A DNA stretch of 61,021 nucleotides from an uncultured Rickettsiaceae bacterium (lineage in GTDB: Bacteria > Pseudomonadota > Alphaproteobacteria > Rickettsiales > Rickettsiaceae), in the NCBI GenBank assembly GCA_905479865.1, contig CAJQOD010000004.1:1-61021 (forward strand), read 5' to 3'. A model generated the notes under the pieces. It was not told the DNA's origin, made no database searches, and saw only the letters and a list, made by a program, of their open reading frames with translations. The first letter of the stretch is position 1, and each line of letters starts with the position of its first letter. The position numbers and the translations under genes are program-made. Shown here in pieces: positions 9,960 to 20,494 of the stretch.

Positions 9960-10442
9960 ATGGAAAGTAAAATATCTGAATTAGTAGAAAATACCATTAA
10001 TGCTTTAGGTTTTGAACTGGTTAAAGTTACAATTCATGGAGCTGGAACAAAAATTGTTGAGATTTTGATTGAGCGCCAGGACGGGGAAAAGATTGGCGTA
10101 GGTGATTGCCAGCTGGTAAGCCGGAATATTTCAGCTGTTCTGGATGTTGAAGACGTTATTTCCTGTAAGTATTTTTTAGAAGTGTCTTCAACGGGTTTAG
10201 AGCGTCCGCTTGTGAAGTTGCAGGATTTTGTACGTTTTGCCGGTCGTGATATTAAAGTGCGTTTGAAGACCGCCTTTAACGGTAATTTGACCTATAAAGG
10301 TACATTACTGGGATTAAACAGTGAGAAGATTAGGTTAAAGTCAAAGAATGTCGAGCTATCATTTGATTATGATAATATCAAGAGAGCAAATTTAGTTTTT
10401 ACGGAAGAAATGTTTAGAGCATTATTAAATAAGAAAAAATAA
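9960..10442 (+). CDS. rimP: Ribosome maturation factor RimP
   Basis: 160-residue cytosolic factor for 30S subunit assembly. The N-terminal domain carries LGFELVKVTI and the family block LEVSSTGLERPLVKLQDF around residues 72-89; a C-terminal Sm-like beta domain follows. Normal length. It leads the widely conserved rimP-nusA-infB-rbfA order. The start codon has only a weak ribosome site (CAGAG, AT-rich), directly after the leader terminator. Confidence 0.95.
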   Translation: MESKISELVENTINALGFELVKVTIHGAGTKIVEILIERQDGEKIGVGDCQLVSRNISAVLDVEDVISCKYFLEVSSTGLERPLVKLQDFVRFAGRDIKVRLKTAFNGNLTYKGTLLGLNSEKIRLKSKNVELSFDYDNIKRANLVFTEEMFRALLNKKK

Positions 10443-10465
10443 TTTAAAATAGGGAGAGAATTAAT

Positions 10466-11986
10466 ATGGATAATATGGGTAAAGCTGAAATACTGCAAAT
10501 AGTTGATGCAGTATCAAGAGAAAGAGGTATTCCAAAAGCAAGTTTAATAGAAGCTATGGAGCAGGCAGTGCAGGTAGCTGGTCGTAAGAAATATGGGATG
10601 GAGCAAAATATTAGTGCTCAAATTGATCAGAATACTGGAAAGATAAGCTTATTTCGTGTTCGCGAAGTTGTTGAGGTAGTAGAAAATACTTTTCAACAGA
10701 TTTCTTTGGATGAAGCAAGGATTATTCGTGCGGATGTAAAAATTGGCGAAGAAATACTGGAACCTCTTCCACCAATTGATCTTGGTAGAGTTGCTGCGCA
10801 AACAGCCAAGCAGGTGATTGTACAGAAAGTAGCTGAGATTGAAAGAGTCCGTCAATATGAAGACTACAAGGATCGTAAAGGTGATATCTTGAATGGAACT
10901 GTCAAGAGAGTAGAATTTGGAAATATTATTGTTGATGTTAGCCGGGCTGAGGCGATCTTGCGTCGTAATCAACAGATCAGGGGCGAGATGTTCCAGGTCG
11001 GTGATAGGGTTAAAGCTTATGTACAGGATGTACGTCCTGAGCCAAAAGGTCCTCAGATTTTCTTATCAAGAATTGACGATGATTTCTTGAGAAAACTATT
11101 TGAAATGGAAGTACCTGAAATTTATGATAATATTATAGAAATCAAAGCTGTAGCGCGCGAACCGGGTTCAAAAGCCAAGATAGCCGTGTTTGCAACGGAT
11201 GTTTCGATAGATCCTGTGGGTTCGTGTGTTGGCGTCAGAGGTAGTAGAGTCAGGGCAATAACTAATGAGCTTGGCGGTGAAAAAATTGATGTAATTAACT
11301 GGGATAAAAATGTAGCACAATTTGTGATCAATGCTATGACACCTGCAGAAATTACCAAGATTGTTTTTGATGAAGAGCGTGGCAGAGTGGAAGCTGTTGT
11401 ACCAGATGATCAGCTTAGCATGGCTATTGGCAGGAGAGGTCAGAATGTTCGTCTTGCATCAAAGATTACCGGCTGGGGAATTGATGTGATGACTGAAGAG
11501 CAGGAATCCGCGCGTCGCAGTGAAGAATTTACCAATACCACAGAGCTGTTTGTAGAGCATCTTAAAGTTGAAGAAGTGACGGCTCAACTTCTATCTGCGG
11601 AAGGTTATACAACGATTGAACAGATTGCGTATGCTGAGGATGATGTTCTTGCTGCTATTGAAGGCTTTAATGAGGAATTGGTTGAAGAGCTTAAAAAGCG
11701 TGCTATAACATATATTGAGCAGCAAAATGCGCAAGTCATTGAAGGTCTTGAGAAGCTTGGTGTTGAGCAGGCCCTGCTTGATGTGCTAGACTTGCCTGCA
11801 GAGTATATATTAAAATTGGCTGAATTTGGTGTCAAAACCATAGAGGATCTAGCTGAGGTGACGGTTTACGAGTTTAGAGGAGTTGTACCTGAGAATGTTA
11901 TTGCTAAAGAGGATATTGAAGCGTTAATCAATTTTGCTAAAGAACAGAGCCAGGGCGAAGAGCAGGAGCAAGAAGATAACAAATAA
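10466..11986 (+). CDS. nusA: Transcription termination/antitermination protein NusA
   Basis: 506-residue RNA-polymerase-associated factor for pausing, termination and antitermination. Domains in order: N-terminal polymerase-binding domain (1-130), S1 domain (about 135-200, DILNGTVKRVEFGNIIVDV), two KH domains (DPVGSCVGVRGSRVRAI, then LSMAIGRRGQNVRLASKITGW), and two C-terminal acidic repeats typical of Proteobacteria, ending in a short Glu/Gln-rich tail. Starts 23 bases after rimP with AGGGAGAG as ribosome site. In E. coli NusA represses its own operon, relevant to the terminator upstream. Confidence 0.97.
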   Translation: MDNMGKAEILQIVDAVSRERGIPKASLIEAMEQAVQVAGRKKYGMEQNISAQIDQNTGKISLFRVREVVEVVENTFQQISLDEARIIRADVKIGEEILEPLPPIDLGRVAAQTAKQVIVQKVAEIERVRQYEDYKDRKGDILNGTVKRVEFGNIIVDVSRAEAILRRNQQIRGEMFQVGDRVKAYVQDVRPEPKGPQIFLSRIDDDFLRKLFEMEVPEIYDNIIEIKAVAREPGSKAKIAVFATDVSIDPVGSCVGVRGSRVRAITNELGGEKIDVINWDKNVAQFVINAMTPAEITKIVFDEERGRVEAVVPDDQLSMAIGRRGQNVRLASKITGWGIDVMTEEQESARRSEEFTNTTELFVEHLKVEEVTAQLLSAEGYTTIEQIAYAEDDVLAAIEGFNEELVEELKKRAITYIEQQNAQVIEGLEKLGVEQALLDVLDLPAEYILKLAEFGVKTIEDLAEVTVYEFRGVVPENVIAKEDIEALINFAKEQSQGEEQEQEDNK

Positions 11987-12070
11987 TTTATTCAAAAGAA
12001 TAGTCTGTTGAATAGTTTATGAGCAGGCTTGCACTTTAAAGTTTAAGATAATTTTTTAGAAATAGGATAA

Positions 12071-14470
12071 ATGACAGATAAGCAAGACGAAAAAAAGACA
12101 AAAAAACTTACACTTGGCGGTTCAAAACTGAGTTTGGGGAACAAGTCCGTTTATCCTAAAAGAGTTAGTAAAACTTTAGGCGGTAGTGGGTCTGTTGTTA
12201 TTGAAGTAAAACGTGGTAAGGCTGCAAGTGGAGGTTTGTCTTTAAATAGACCTGGAGATGCTTCTGCATTAAGCCAGGATCAAGATAATAGGAGACTTGC
12301 TGCACTTCAGAAATCTAAAGAAGATAATAGCGATAATACTAAGATAAGCACACTCAGCAGGTTAGCTGAAATGAACCAGGATCCCCAAATCGTTGAAGAA
12401 CAGAAGGATAGCTCGGTAGGTGATCAGGTAATTACTACAGAAAAGACTTCATCTTCCAGGAAAGATTATTCAAAAACCAAGTCTGATAGTGCAGCAGACA
12501 TTAAAGAGTATGGTGAAAAACCGGAAGAAGAGAAAGTTGCGCCAGCTAAGCCAAAGATTCTGGAAGCTAAAAAGTTAAAGAAATCAGATATTATCCACAT
12601 GCTGGATCAGGATTCCGGCAACGTTCCTTTCAAGACTCGTTCTCTTGCTTCTATCAAAAGGGCTAGAGCCAAAGAGAAAAGAAAGAATATAGGTGATGTG
12701 AAGGCAGAAAAAGTATATCGTGAAGTGATTATACCTGAAGTAATTACCGTAGCTGAGCTGGCCAGCAGAATGACTGAGAGATCAGCTGATGTCACAAAGG
12801 AGCTTATGAAGCTTGGGGTAATGGCGACCAGTACTCAGTCTATTGATGCGGATACTGCTGAGCTGATAGTCACTTCTTTTGGTCACTCTGCCAAGCGTAT
12901 CAAGGAATCAGATATTGAGAATGTCCTGATAGACACACAAGATAATCCAGAACATCTAAAGCCAAGAACACCGATTGTGACTGTTATGGGACACGTGGAT
13001 CATGGTAAAACTTCGCTTCTTGATGCATTAAAATCAACCGATATAGTTGGCGGTGAAGCAGGTGGGATTACTCAGCATATTGGAGCATATAGCGTAGTGA
13101 TGTCTGATAACAGGATGATTACGTTTATTGATACTCCTGGTCACGAAGCTTTTACAGAAATGCGCAGTCGTGGCGCAGAAGTTACTGATATTGTGGTATT
13201 GGTAGTAGCTGCTGATGATGGTATTAAGACGCAAACCATTGAAGCCATAAGTCATGCCAAAGCAGCCGGGGTTCCAATCATTGTTGCGATAAATAAGATA
13301 GATAAGCCGGAGGCTGATGCTGATCGAGTCAGAAGTGAGCTACTTAACCATGATCTGGTGCCAGAAAGTTTGGGCGGAGATATAATGACTATAGAAGTCT
13401 CGGCTCTTAAGAAACAAAATCTTGACAAGCTGGAAGAGGCAATTCTTCTGGTGGCTGAAATACAGGAATTAAAGGCTAATCCAGATAGCGTTGCTGCCGG
13501 TGTAGTCGTTGAGACACAAATTGATAGTGCTAAAGGTGTTATTACAACAGTGATTGTTCAGCGTGGCACTTTGAAAAAAGGTGATTTAATTATTGCAGGA
13601 AATTCTTATGGACGTGTTAAGCGCATTTGTAATGATAAAGGTCGTACGGTTCATGAAGCCGGTCCATCACTTGCTGTTGAGGTATTTGGTTTAAATGACG
13701 CACCATCTGCAGGCGATATATTCAATGTAGTTGAGACTGACAAGCAGGCTCGGGATATTATCGATTATAGAGTGCGTAAAGCCAGAGATTCTAAAGTAAC
13801 TGCCTCTAAAACCAGTTTGGAAGATTTATTCCTGAAAGCTTCTGGCGTAGGTAAAATAAAGGAGTTGCCTCTTATTATTAAAGGTGATGTACATGGCTCG
13901 ATCGAGGCGATTATTACTAGTCTCAATAAAATTGAGAGTGATGAAGTAAAGTTGCAGATCTTGCATAACGCCGTTGGTGGCATTACGGAATCTGATGTTA
14001 CTCTTGCCAAAGCTTCAGGCGCAGTGATTTTAGGTTTCAACGTTAGGGCTAATAATGCAGCTGCCAAAGATGCCGAGGAAAACAAGATAGATATTAGATA
14101 TTACTCAATAATCTATAATCTGCTTGACGATATAAAAGCCATTATGAGCGGTATGTTGTCACCTATTATCCGTGAGGAATATATTGGCTCTGTGGATGTC
14201 CGTGAAGTATTTAATGTTTCAAAAGTTGGTAAAATTGCAGGCAGTTACGTGACAAAAGGCATCATCAAACGTGGTGCGGGCGTCAGGTTACTTCGTGATG
14301 ATATTGTAATCCATGAGGGTAGGCTCAAGACATTAAAGCGCTTTAAAGAGGATGTTAAAGAAGTGCGAGAAGGCTTTGAGTGTGGTATTGCATTTGAAAA
14401 TTATGATGACATAAAAGTTGGTGATTCGGTAGAGGTGTTTGAAATTGTCGAAGAGCAAAAAAAGCTTTAA
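12071..14470 (+). CDS. infB: Translation initiation factor IF-2
   Basis: 799-residue GTPase that places initiator tRNA on the 30S subunit. A charged, low-complexity N terminus (about 1-220) is followed by the IF2_N segment ([16 protein letters not shown]), then the G domain: G1 GHVDHGKTS near residue 307, G3 DTPGHEAF and G4 NKID. The later beta-barrel and C-terminal initiator-tRNA-binding domains are complete. 84 bases separate it from nusA. Its 3' end overlaps rbfA by 32 bases. Confidence 0.97.
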   Translation: MTDKQDEKKTKKLTLGGSKLSLGNKSVYPKRVSKTLGGSGSVVIEVKRGKAASGGLSLNRPGDASALSQDQDNRRLAALQKSKEDNSDNTKISTLSRLAEMNQDPQIVEEQKDSSVGDQVITTEKTSSSRKDYSKTKSDSAADIKEYGEKPEEEKVAPAKPKILEAKKLKKSDIIHMLDQDSGNVPFKTRSLASIKRARAKEKRKNIGDVKAEKVYREVIIPEVITVAELASRMTERSADVTKELMKLGVMATSTQSIDADTAELIVTSFGHSAKRIKESDIENVLIDTQDNPEHLKPRTPIVTVMGHVDHGKTSLLDALKSTDIVGGEAGGITQHIGAYSVVMSDNRMITFIDTPGHEAFTEMRSRGAEVTDIVVLVVAADDGIKTQTIEAISHAKAAGVPIIVAINKIDKPEADADRVRSELLNHDLVPESLGGDIMTIEVSALKKQNLDKLEEAILLVAEIQELKANPDSVAAGVVVETQIDSAKGVITTVIVQRGTLKKGDLIIAGNSYGRVKRICNDKGRTVHEAGPSLAVEVFGLNDAPSAGDIFNVVETDKQARDIIDYRVRKARDSKVTASKTSLEDLFLKASGVGKIKELPLIIKGDVHGSIEAIITSLNKIESDEVKLQILHNAVGGITESDVTLAKASGAVILGFNVRANNAAAKDAEENKIDIRYYSIIYNLLDDIKAIMSGMLSPIIREEYIGSVDVREVFNVSKVGKIAGSYVTKGIIKRGAGVRLLRDDIVIHEGRLKTLKRFKEDVKEVREGFECGIAFENYDDIKVGDSVEVFEIVEEQKKL

Positions 14471-14831
14471 GCTTAGTATTCGTGAAAAAGAGCAGTCGCA
14501 GAGGCAACTCAAAGTATCACGAGTGATAAATGCCAGTTTAGTTGAATGTTTAAGAAGGGGTAAAAAATTATCTCCTCTTCTTGACAATTGCCCTCTTAGC
14601 ATTACCAAGGTGACTGTCAGTGCGGATTTACGAGTAGCAAACTGTTTTTTCTTGCCGTTTAATACAAAGTTGAGCGGCGATGAGATTTTAGAGGCGTTAG
14701 AGGATTCCAGATATATAATTCGTGATTATGTAACCCGCCAGGTAAATTTAAAATACTCACCGGAACTTAGATTTTATTACGATGCCGGTTTTGATAATTC
14801 TGCGCAAATTGAAGCATTGTTAAAAAAATAA
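14439..14831 (+). CDS. rbfA: Ribosome-binding factor A
   Basis: 130-residue KH-fold protein for late 30S assembly and 16S rRNA 5'-end processing. The typical opening is [20 protein letters not shown] and the end is [25 protein letters not shown] (in blocks). The start is a TTG (14439 or 14445) preceded by AGAGGTG, well inside the 3' end of infB, so translation is probably coupled. The truB and rpsO genes that often follow are absent here; the operon ends and a decayed gene on the other strand follows. Confidence 0.92.
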   Translation: MKLSKSKKSFKLSIREKEQSQRQLKVSRVINASLVECLRRGKKLSPLLDNCPLSITKVTVSADLRVANCFFLPFNTKLSGDEILEALEDSRYIIRDYVTRQVNLKYSPELRFYYDAGFDNSAQIEALLKK

Positions 14832-14958
14832 CAATGTTATTTTTGTGCGATGCGCTAAATTATCGTATTATCTTAAAACCTTTGCAAGCAATTTTATTTA
14901 ATAAGATTCATACTAAATGTGATAAAAAAATAAAATTAAAAGGAGCTTTTGTAGGAAT

Positions 14959-15780
14959 TTAAGCTTCACTATCACCCGCAAGATCGATATCGGATGATTT
15001 TAAGAATTCAGATGTGTATGCCGTTAGGTCATCACCCAGCATTTCTAATTTGCTTCCATCTAAAGATTTGGCAACAGCGTTTATTTCTAAGAAATGATAT
15101 TTAATAAATTTTTCAACTACATTAGCATTTACACCATTATTTAGCATAAAATCATGTAGAAGGTCAGTGTTATTGAAGGAATCATACTTACGTAATTCAG
15201 AATATTCATCATACGTAAAGTTATCTTCTATAGGTACATGTTCTAATATACTAATAAGTTGCGTTACTTCATCTGAAGTTACTATTTACAACCTGTAGCT
15301 AGGACATACTCCCCTCCTGTGGGTGATATAATGGTCATCTTGAAACCAGAAGCAGAATTAAGCATGTAGTTTGTGCCATCAGCAACCTCCAATATGCCAG
15401 TGCATGGATCTTGATCATGAACAGTTAAATTTAAAGTGCCATCGGCTAGTATCAAATTTTCTAATGAAAAATCTAAAGTAACAGTAGCAGTAGAGCCGTC
15501 CCGTATTTCTATAGTGTCCAAATCTACAATTGAGAGGGCCTCAATAATAGAGTCATTTGTCATTGTAATAGTACCAACATTAATCATTCCTATCATTTGG
15601 TGTACTCCGTGCCCAATCACTACTTGTTGGTGTACTCCGTGTCCAACTGCTGGATTGTTTGTGTGAATGCTTACTGCAGAGTTAGTACCCTGTGCAAAAA
15701 TAATACGCATAATATTATTATTAATTAAATTTTTATTGGGCGCGGATAATAGCAGTAAAATTAATAAATATCAACAGCAT
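14959..15780 (-). pseudogene. Decayed gene for an exported protein (frameshifted fragments)
   Basis: Three overlapping reading frames on the minus strand read as one broken gene. An ATG at 15780 starts MLLIF and soon stops, while another frame over the same bases gives a signal-peptide-like leucine run (LLILLLLSAPNKN) that continues openly into a 142-codon frame from the ATG at 15710 to a TAG at 15282. From 15285 a third frame stays open for about 108 codons to 14959 without a good start. The middle part is Thr/Asp/Ile-rich beta-type sequence with a duplicated GHGVHQ, resembling a passenger or surface fragment. Family unknown; decay is inferred. Confidence 0.45.
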
Positions 15781-15837
15781 CTTAGAGTTTTTTGTCATTA
15801 TACAAAAAAGGGATATATTATTAAGTTTAAAACTATG

Positions 15838-17475
15838 TCAGACACTAGTAGTCAGTACAATCAGCATCACTATGAAAATCGTGAACACCACAAAGATTGC
15901 TGTTTGCTGAGTGTGAATGGATGATAATTTTGAGCTTACCTGTTTTTCCAGACTTTCAATGGCTAAAGGTTCTTTGATGTGTTCTTTATCAGTTTGTTTT
16001 AACCACTGTGCATCACAATAGAATAATATCTTACCTATCCATTCTATAAAATTAATTGGCTTGGTGTTTTTGCGCCTTGTGCTATAGAGCATAGCCAGAC
16101 CAATTGTGACCAGCATGATTGCTACCTGTTTTTGCAAATCTACACTAAATATACTGATTTCCTTAAATGTTTTTATCTGTGAGAGTATAGGTAATATTCT
16201 GCCTGCAATCCCTACTATTAACAGAGTGATGGAGACAGATAGAATACTGTATTTTGAGTAAATATTTAGTTTAATATTGATATGCTCTTTAGATGCAAAA
16301 TATCTTTTCCATGGAAGAGCCAATATAGTCATAAAGCTAAGGAATAAGATCACAAGATAAATGGGGTCACCTGTAAATATATGTGATATAGATGATTTTA
16401 CATAAAATGATGAAGTTGCAGGTACGTTGATCATCATGGCAATTCCAATAACAAGTCCTGCTATGATCACTCTGCAATCTATTTTTTTAAGCTCCGAACA
16501 ATTATTAATGCCGGTTTGGTCGATGATACTGGCAATCGATATGCTAAGCAGTAACTTGTAGATTATATGGATGAATAGATAGCTTACAGTTGCCAGTATT
16601 ACCGGCTTACTGCCACAGCTGACGCCAAGTAACATAAATCCCATGGCCATTATGGACAGGTAGCAAAGCAGGCTCAATAAATTATCTTCAAATATAGCTT
16701 TTGCTGATGCATATAGCATCATAATAATGGCAATATATTTGAGCGGTTCGTAGCCGGCAAATAGTTTTATCAAAAGCATCATCGACACTTTAGTGGTAAA
16801 TGAGATGAGATATAGAAAGCCCGAAGGTGAGGCCTTTGGGTAGTAATTTACCATCCAGCCGCTAAAGGGAAATGCTGCTATATTAATTAACATGCCAGTT
16901 AGCATGATAGCGAGTATCACGGTTGAATATTCCGGATTACCGAGCAATTCCGTTATCGGGACTAGTGCCAAGCTATTATTTTTAGTAATTAGATGAGTAA
17001 TACCGATAATAATCATGTTACTGCTCATAAGGTGAGTCAGAAAATATTTCTTGGCAGAGCGCAGACTTGCCGGCATACCACCGATAAAAATGATAACACA
17101 TGAAAGCACCATCATCAGTTCAAGGCCGACAAACATTGAGACAAAATCTCCAGCTAGCAGGCAGAAGAATGCAAAAGCTCCATAGGTACTACCGAGAATG
17201 AGTTCCGGTTTCTTTTTCTGACCAAGAGCATATAAATTAGCAGAGAATAAAACCAGTATAAAAGCTGTGCCGATAAGTTTATTATAGCTGCTAACTTCAT
17301 ATATTATTGTCAGATTAAATAGCGAAATGGTGCTGCTTACAGGTAAGTTATAAAAGAATATGGCAACAATAATGGGCATTGATAGTGCAATGAAGCTGAA
17401 TGTCCTCTCCTGTTTGTAATAGATGATCAATGCAATGACTGATGCTAATATTATTATCGTTGGGTGGTATACCAT
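15838..17475 (-). CDS. Proton-translocating antiporter subunit, NuoN/MrpD-like (third paralogue)
   Basis: 545 residues, about 14 transmembrane helices, the proton-conducting membrane transporter fold shared by NuoL/M/N and MrpA/D. The conserved region includes GLELMMVLSCVIIF (acidic helix), FPFSGWMVNYYPKASPSGFLYLISFTTKVSMMLL (in blocks, with the helix-breaking Lys) and a late helix. It has an extra cytoplasmic stretch near the C terminus. Last gene of the seven-gene Mrp-like cluster, 16 bases after the previous one. NuoN-like is my closest description; it could equally be an MrpA N-terminal-domain relative. Confidence 0.8.
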   Translation of the reverse strand: MVYHPTIIILASVIALIIYYKQERTFSFIALSMPIIVAIFFYNLPVSSTISLFNLTIIYEVSSYNKLIGTAFILVLFSANLYALGQKKKPELILGSTYGAFAFFCLLAGDFVSMFVGLELMMVLSCVIIFIGGMPASLRSAKKYFLTHLMSSNMIIIGITHLITKNNSLALVPITELLGNPEYSTVILAIMLTGMLINIAAFPFSGWMVNYYPKASPSGFLYLISFTTKVSMMLLIKLFAGYEPLKYIAIIMMLYASAKAIFEDNLLSLLCYLSIMAMGFMLLGVSCGSKPVILATVSYLFIHIIYKLLLSISIASIIDQTGINNCSELKKIDCRVIIAGLVIGIAMMINVPATSSFYVKSSISHIFTGDPIYLVILFLSFMTILALPWKRYFASKEHINIKLNIYSKYSILSVSITLLIVGIAGRILPILSQIKTFKEISIFSVDLQKQVAIMLVTIGLAMLYSTRRKNTKPINFIEWIGKILFYCDAQWLKQTDKEHIKEPLAIESLEKQVSSKLSSIHTQQTAIFVVFTIFIVMLIVLTTSV

Positions 17476-17491
17476 ACTTTCCTGTATCTCT

Positions 17492-19030
17492 TTAGATAAA
17501 CATCAAAAATTTATTTATTCCTTGCTGAATCAAGAAGAAACCGACTACTCCACTCATACAAAGTACGATGCTTAAGATCATGAATATCGGCAATCGGGTT
17601 TCTGCTTTGTGTTTGCCACTAATTATTCTTTTTGAGCTTTTATTACCGGGGGCTTCATCAAAATATGGCTTTAGCTTTAAATGCAGGATAAAGTTATCTG
17701 AAGTTGGTCTATAAACAAAGATCAGCATTTTAATTACATACAAAGCTGAGAAGAGAGTGCTAATACCAAGGGTGATCATTACTAACAGATTTTCCTGCTC
17801 CGCTGCTGCCATCATAATATAAAATTTACTTATGAAACCGGCAAATGGCGGCATTCCCATCAGTGACAGGCCGGCAATCAGCATAACAAAGCTGGTTTTA
17901 GGCATGGTGCTACGTATTCCTATTAACTCTCCTATGTGATATGAGTTTTTTACGCTATATATATTACCGGCTGTATAAAATATACATATCTTGGTAAAAG
18001 AGTGTGAAATCATGTGCATTATAGCTGCAGCCATGCCTTTTTGAGAAAGCATAAAGGCACTCATTAGTGCAATGCTCAGCTGATTGATAGTGGAGTAAGC
18101 AAGCATCATTTTAACTTGTGTGTATCTGACGGCTTGTAGGGAACTATAGAGAATCGTAATTATTGGCAGTATAACCAGCCAGTTGTAAGTAGCAAATAAA
18201 GTTTGCAGGTAGGCCAGGCCAAATACGTAGACCAATATTTTATATATACAAAATAACCCGGTTTTTACCACAACTACAGCATGAAGCAAAGCACTGACTG
18301 GATATGATGCAACCATAGCAGCCGGCAACCAGCTATGAAGGGGATATATTGCTGCTTTTGCAATTCCAAATATAAACATTAGCAGTAAAATGACGGCATG
18401 TGTATCTGAAAAATGTCCGGCAATAAAGCCTCCCAAGGTAAAGTTACCGTGACCAACGCTTGTATAGATAATGATTATTGCCGGTAAAAATAGTGCCAAG
18501 CCACTAAGCATCAGTATTTTTAGATATTTGAATAATCCATTTGCAACCTTTTCCCCACCTTGATGGGCTATTAGGGGAATCGTACATAAGGTGAGGATCT
18601 CATAGCCCACAAACATGGTAAAAAGATTAGCCGCCAGTGCTATTATGCTACCAATCATCATGCAGCAATTCATAAAAAACAAAAAGCGGCTGCTGTTTTG
18701 CATTTTATTGATTTCCAGGAACTTTATGGTGTAGAGCAGGGCGCAGATCCATAAAGTTGCCAGTAAGCTCAAGAAAATCATTCCAAGGGGTTCGGTATGC
18801 AGAGCTATCGAATATTTTCCCATATCTATCAATGTAAAGTTAGCTTCAATGCCGTTAAGGAAGAGCCAGTCAAGTAGCATTACGTTGCCAAGAAATAATA
18901 TGCCGGTTGCTAGCATAAAGAAACTGCGAATAGAACTGTCTTCTTTTGTGGCAAAAGGAGTCATCAGGTTCATCATGCCGACAAGTAAGGTCGATAGAAC
19001 TAAAAATTGTGGTGCTACTAATTGTATCAT
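17492..19030 (-). CDS. Proton-translocating antiporter subunit, NuoL/NuoM/MrpD-like (second paralogue)
   Basis: 512 residues, about 14 transmembrane helices. The transporter core is clear: FVGYEILTLCTIPLIAHQ (acidic residue of helix 5), AIYPLHSWLPAAMVASYPVSALLHAVVVVKTGLFCIYKI (in blocks) and MLAYSTINQLSIALMSA. Located directly after mrpD (end to start) in the same cluster. It may stand in for the NuoL-like half of MrpA, whose C-terminal half is a separate gene here. No evidence for quinone or NADH chemistry, since no other complex I genes are nearby. Confidence 0.83.
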   Translation of the reverse strand: MIQLVAPQFLVLSTLLVGMMNLMTPFATKEDSSIRSFFMLATGILFLGNVMLLDWLFLNGIEANFTLIDMGKYSIALHTEPLGMIFLSLLATLWICALLYTIKFLEINKMQNSSRFLFFMNCCMMIGSIIALAANLFTMFVGYEILTLCTIPLIAHQGGEKVANGLFKYLKILMLSGLALFLPAIIIIYTSVGHGNFTLGGFIAGHFSDTHAVILLLMFIFGIAKAAIYPLHSWLPAAMVASYPVSALLHAVVVVKTGLFCIYKILVYVFGLAYLQTLFATYNWLVILPIITILYSSLQAVRYTQVKMMLAYSTINQLSIALMSAFMLSQKGMAAAIMHMISHSFTKICIFYTAGNIYSVKNSYHIGELIGIRSTMPKTSFVMLIAGLSLMGMPPFAGFISKFYIMMAAAEQENLLVMITLGISTLFSALYVIKMLIFVYRPTSDNFILHLKLKPYFDEAPGNKSSKRIISGKHKAETRLPIFMILSIVLCMSGVVGFFLIQQGINKFLMFI

Positions 19031-20494
19031 TTATCCCCAGACCCCAAGTGTAACTGACTTGGTATATCCGGCAAAACCGGCCAAATTCTTACCATATAGT
19101 AGAGTTAGCATCTGTAATATGATTATAGTGCCAAGTCCGTGTAATTTTGTTGTTATCTGTATTGTACCATTAGTTTTTGGACTAAAAAATATGGCTTTTG
19201 TAAGTTTGAAGTGATAGAGCAGGCCAAACATACCGCCAAGTATAACTACTATAAATTCCAGTTTTAAGCCATGAATCATCAGAAGATCAAATAATTTAAT
19301 TTTTACCAGAAACATACTGGTTAGTGGTAGTCCTGCACTGAATATCAAGGCAAAAGCAACCAGCATTTTAAAGAGACCACTATTTTCAATAGCTGTGAAA
19401 TTATCAAAACTTAAATCATCCGTTTTATGTTGGATATGAGCAATGATTGTAAATAGTGCAATTTTATTTATCGCATCAAGAATTAGCAACTGGAATAGTA
19501 AATCCCTTGCTGACCAAATAGTCATTAGTAGAAATACATAACCGATTTGAGAGGCTGTGGAATAGATTACTACCTTTTTTAAAGTATCAGTCTTAAGCGC
19601 AAGAAATGTACAGATTGCAATTGTAGCTGTTGCGGTTGGACGCAGTATCATAGCTAGTGCCTCCTGTATTATTTCACCTTCGATAGTGAAATGCATAAAG
19701 CGTAGTATGATATAGACTCCAAGGATGCTGGAAATAGACGCAAGGTAAGTTAGGATAAACGACGGAGCTGAGGAGTATGCACGTATCATCCAAAAATGCA
19801 TCGGGAAGAATGCCATTTTTAAAATAGCCCCACTTAAGAAAAATACGATGGCAGTAATAACTATTCTGGAATTGTAATGATTTTTAAGAATATTGGCAAT
19901 ATCTGTAATATTCAAACTGCCCGTCAGAGCTAGAAAGAAGCCGATACCAATTAAAATCAGGGTAGCTCCAATGGTTCCCAAAATCAGATAGTCAAAGGCT
20001 CCAACCAGTGCTCTTGGGGTTTTGCCCTTGGACATAAGTACGTACGTTGCAAGCGAGGAGATTTCGATAAATACATATATATTGAATAAGTCATTAGTGC
20101 TAATTACGCCAAGATATCCAACATGTGCAAATAGTAGCAGGGAATAAAAGATATGTTGCTGTTTATCCTCAATGTACTCTGTAACCGTAGAATTGATTAG
20201 CTCTCTACCAAAAAATAGGAAGAATAATAAAACTGCATTTATAAACACTATTATTGGTTGGTTTAGAAGGTCCAGCCTATACTCAATGCCGATAGGTGCT
20301 TGCCAGTCGCCAAAAGCATAAGAGATGCCACCTTCTGCAAAAGGCATGGCATAGATAGCCAGAACCAGACCAAGCGTTGCGCTTATTGTAGCTATTAACC
20401 ATGATGCAAAGCGGTTAAAACTTATGGCAGATAAAAGGGCTGCAAAAAATGGGATAAGAATTTGTAGAGCCGGTATATGTTTAGCTATGCTCAT
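19031..20494 (-). CDS. mnhD: Na+/H+ antiporter subunit MrpD/MnhD
   Basis: 487 residues, 13-14 transmembrane helices. It carries YVFIEISSLATYVLM, the ALVGAFDYLILGTIGATLILIGIGF and KMAFFPMHFWMIRAYSSAPSFILTYLASISSILGVYII blocks (given in parts) and a late lysine helix SRQIGY-like motif (STASQIGYV). This is the first of three transporter-type paralogues in the cluster and the best match to MrpD by context, since it directly follows mnhC with a 4-base overlap. Confidence 0.87.
   Translation of the reverse strand: MSIAKHIPALQILIPFFAALLSAISFNRFASWLIATISATLGLVLAIYAMPFAEGGISYAFGDWQAPIGIEYRLDLLNQPIIVFINAVLLFFLFFGRELINSTVTEYIEDKQQHIFYSLLLFAHVGYLGVISTNDLFNIYVFIEISSLATYVLMSKGKTPRALVGAFDYLILGTIGATLILIGIGFFLALTGSLNITDIANILKNHYNSRIVITAIVFFLSGAILKMAFFPMHFWMIRAYSSAPSFILTYLASISSILGVYIILRFMHFTIEGEIIQEALAMILRPTATATIAICTFLALKTDTLKKVVIYSTASQIGYVFLLMTIWSARDLLFQLLILDAINKIALFTIIAHIQHKTDDLSFDNFTAIENSGLFKMLVAFALIFSAGLPLTSMFLVKIKLFDLLMIHGLKLEFIVVILGGMFGLLYHFKLTKAIFFSPKTNGTIQITTKLHGLGTIIILQMLTLLYGKNLAGFAGYTKSVTLGVWG

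Noticed and set aside
15838-19030. Reading the two large transporter genes as complex I subunits NuoN and NuoL
   Set aside because: The neighbours are Mrp subunits B, C, D and G and no other nuo gene is present, so antiporter subunits are the simpler call, though the folds are shared.
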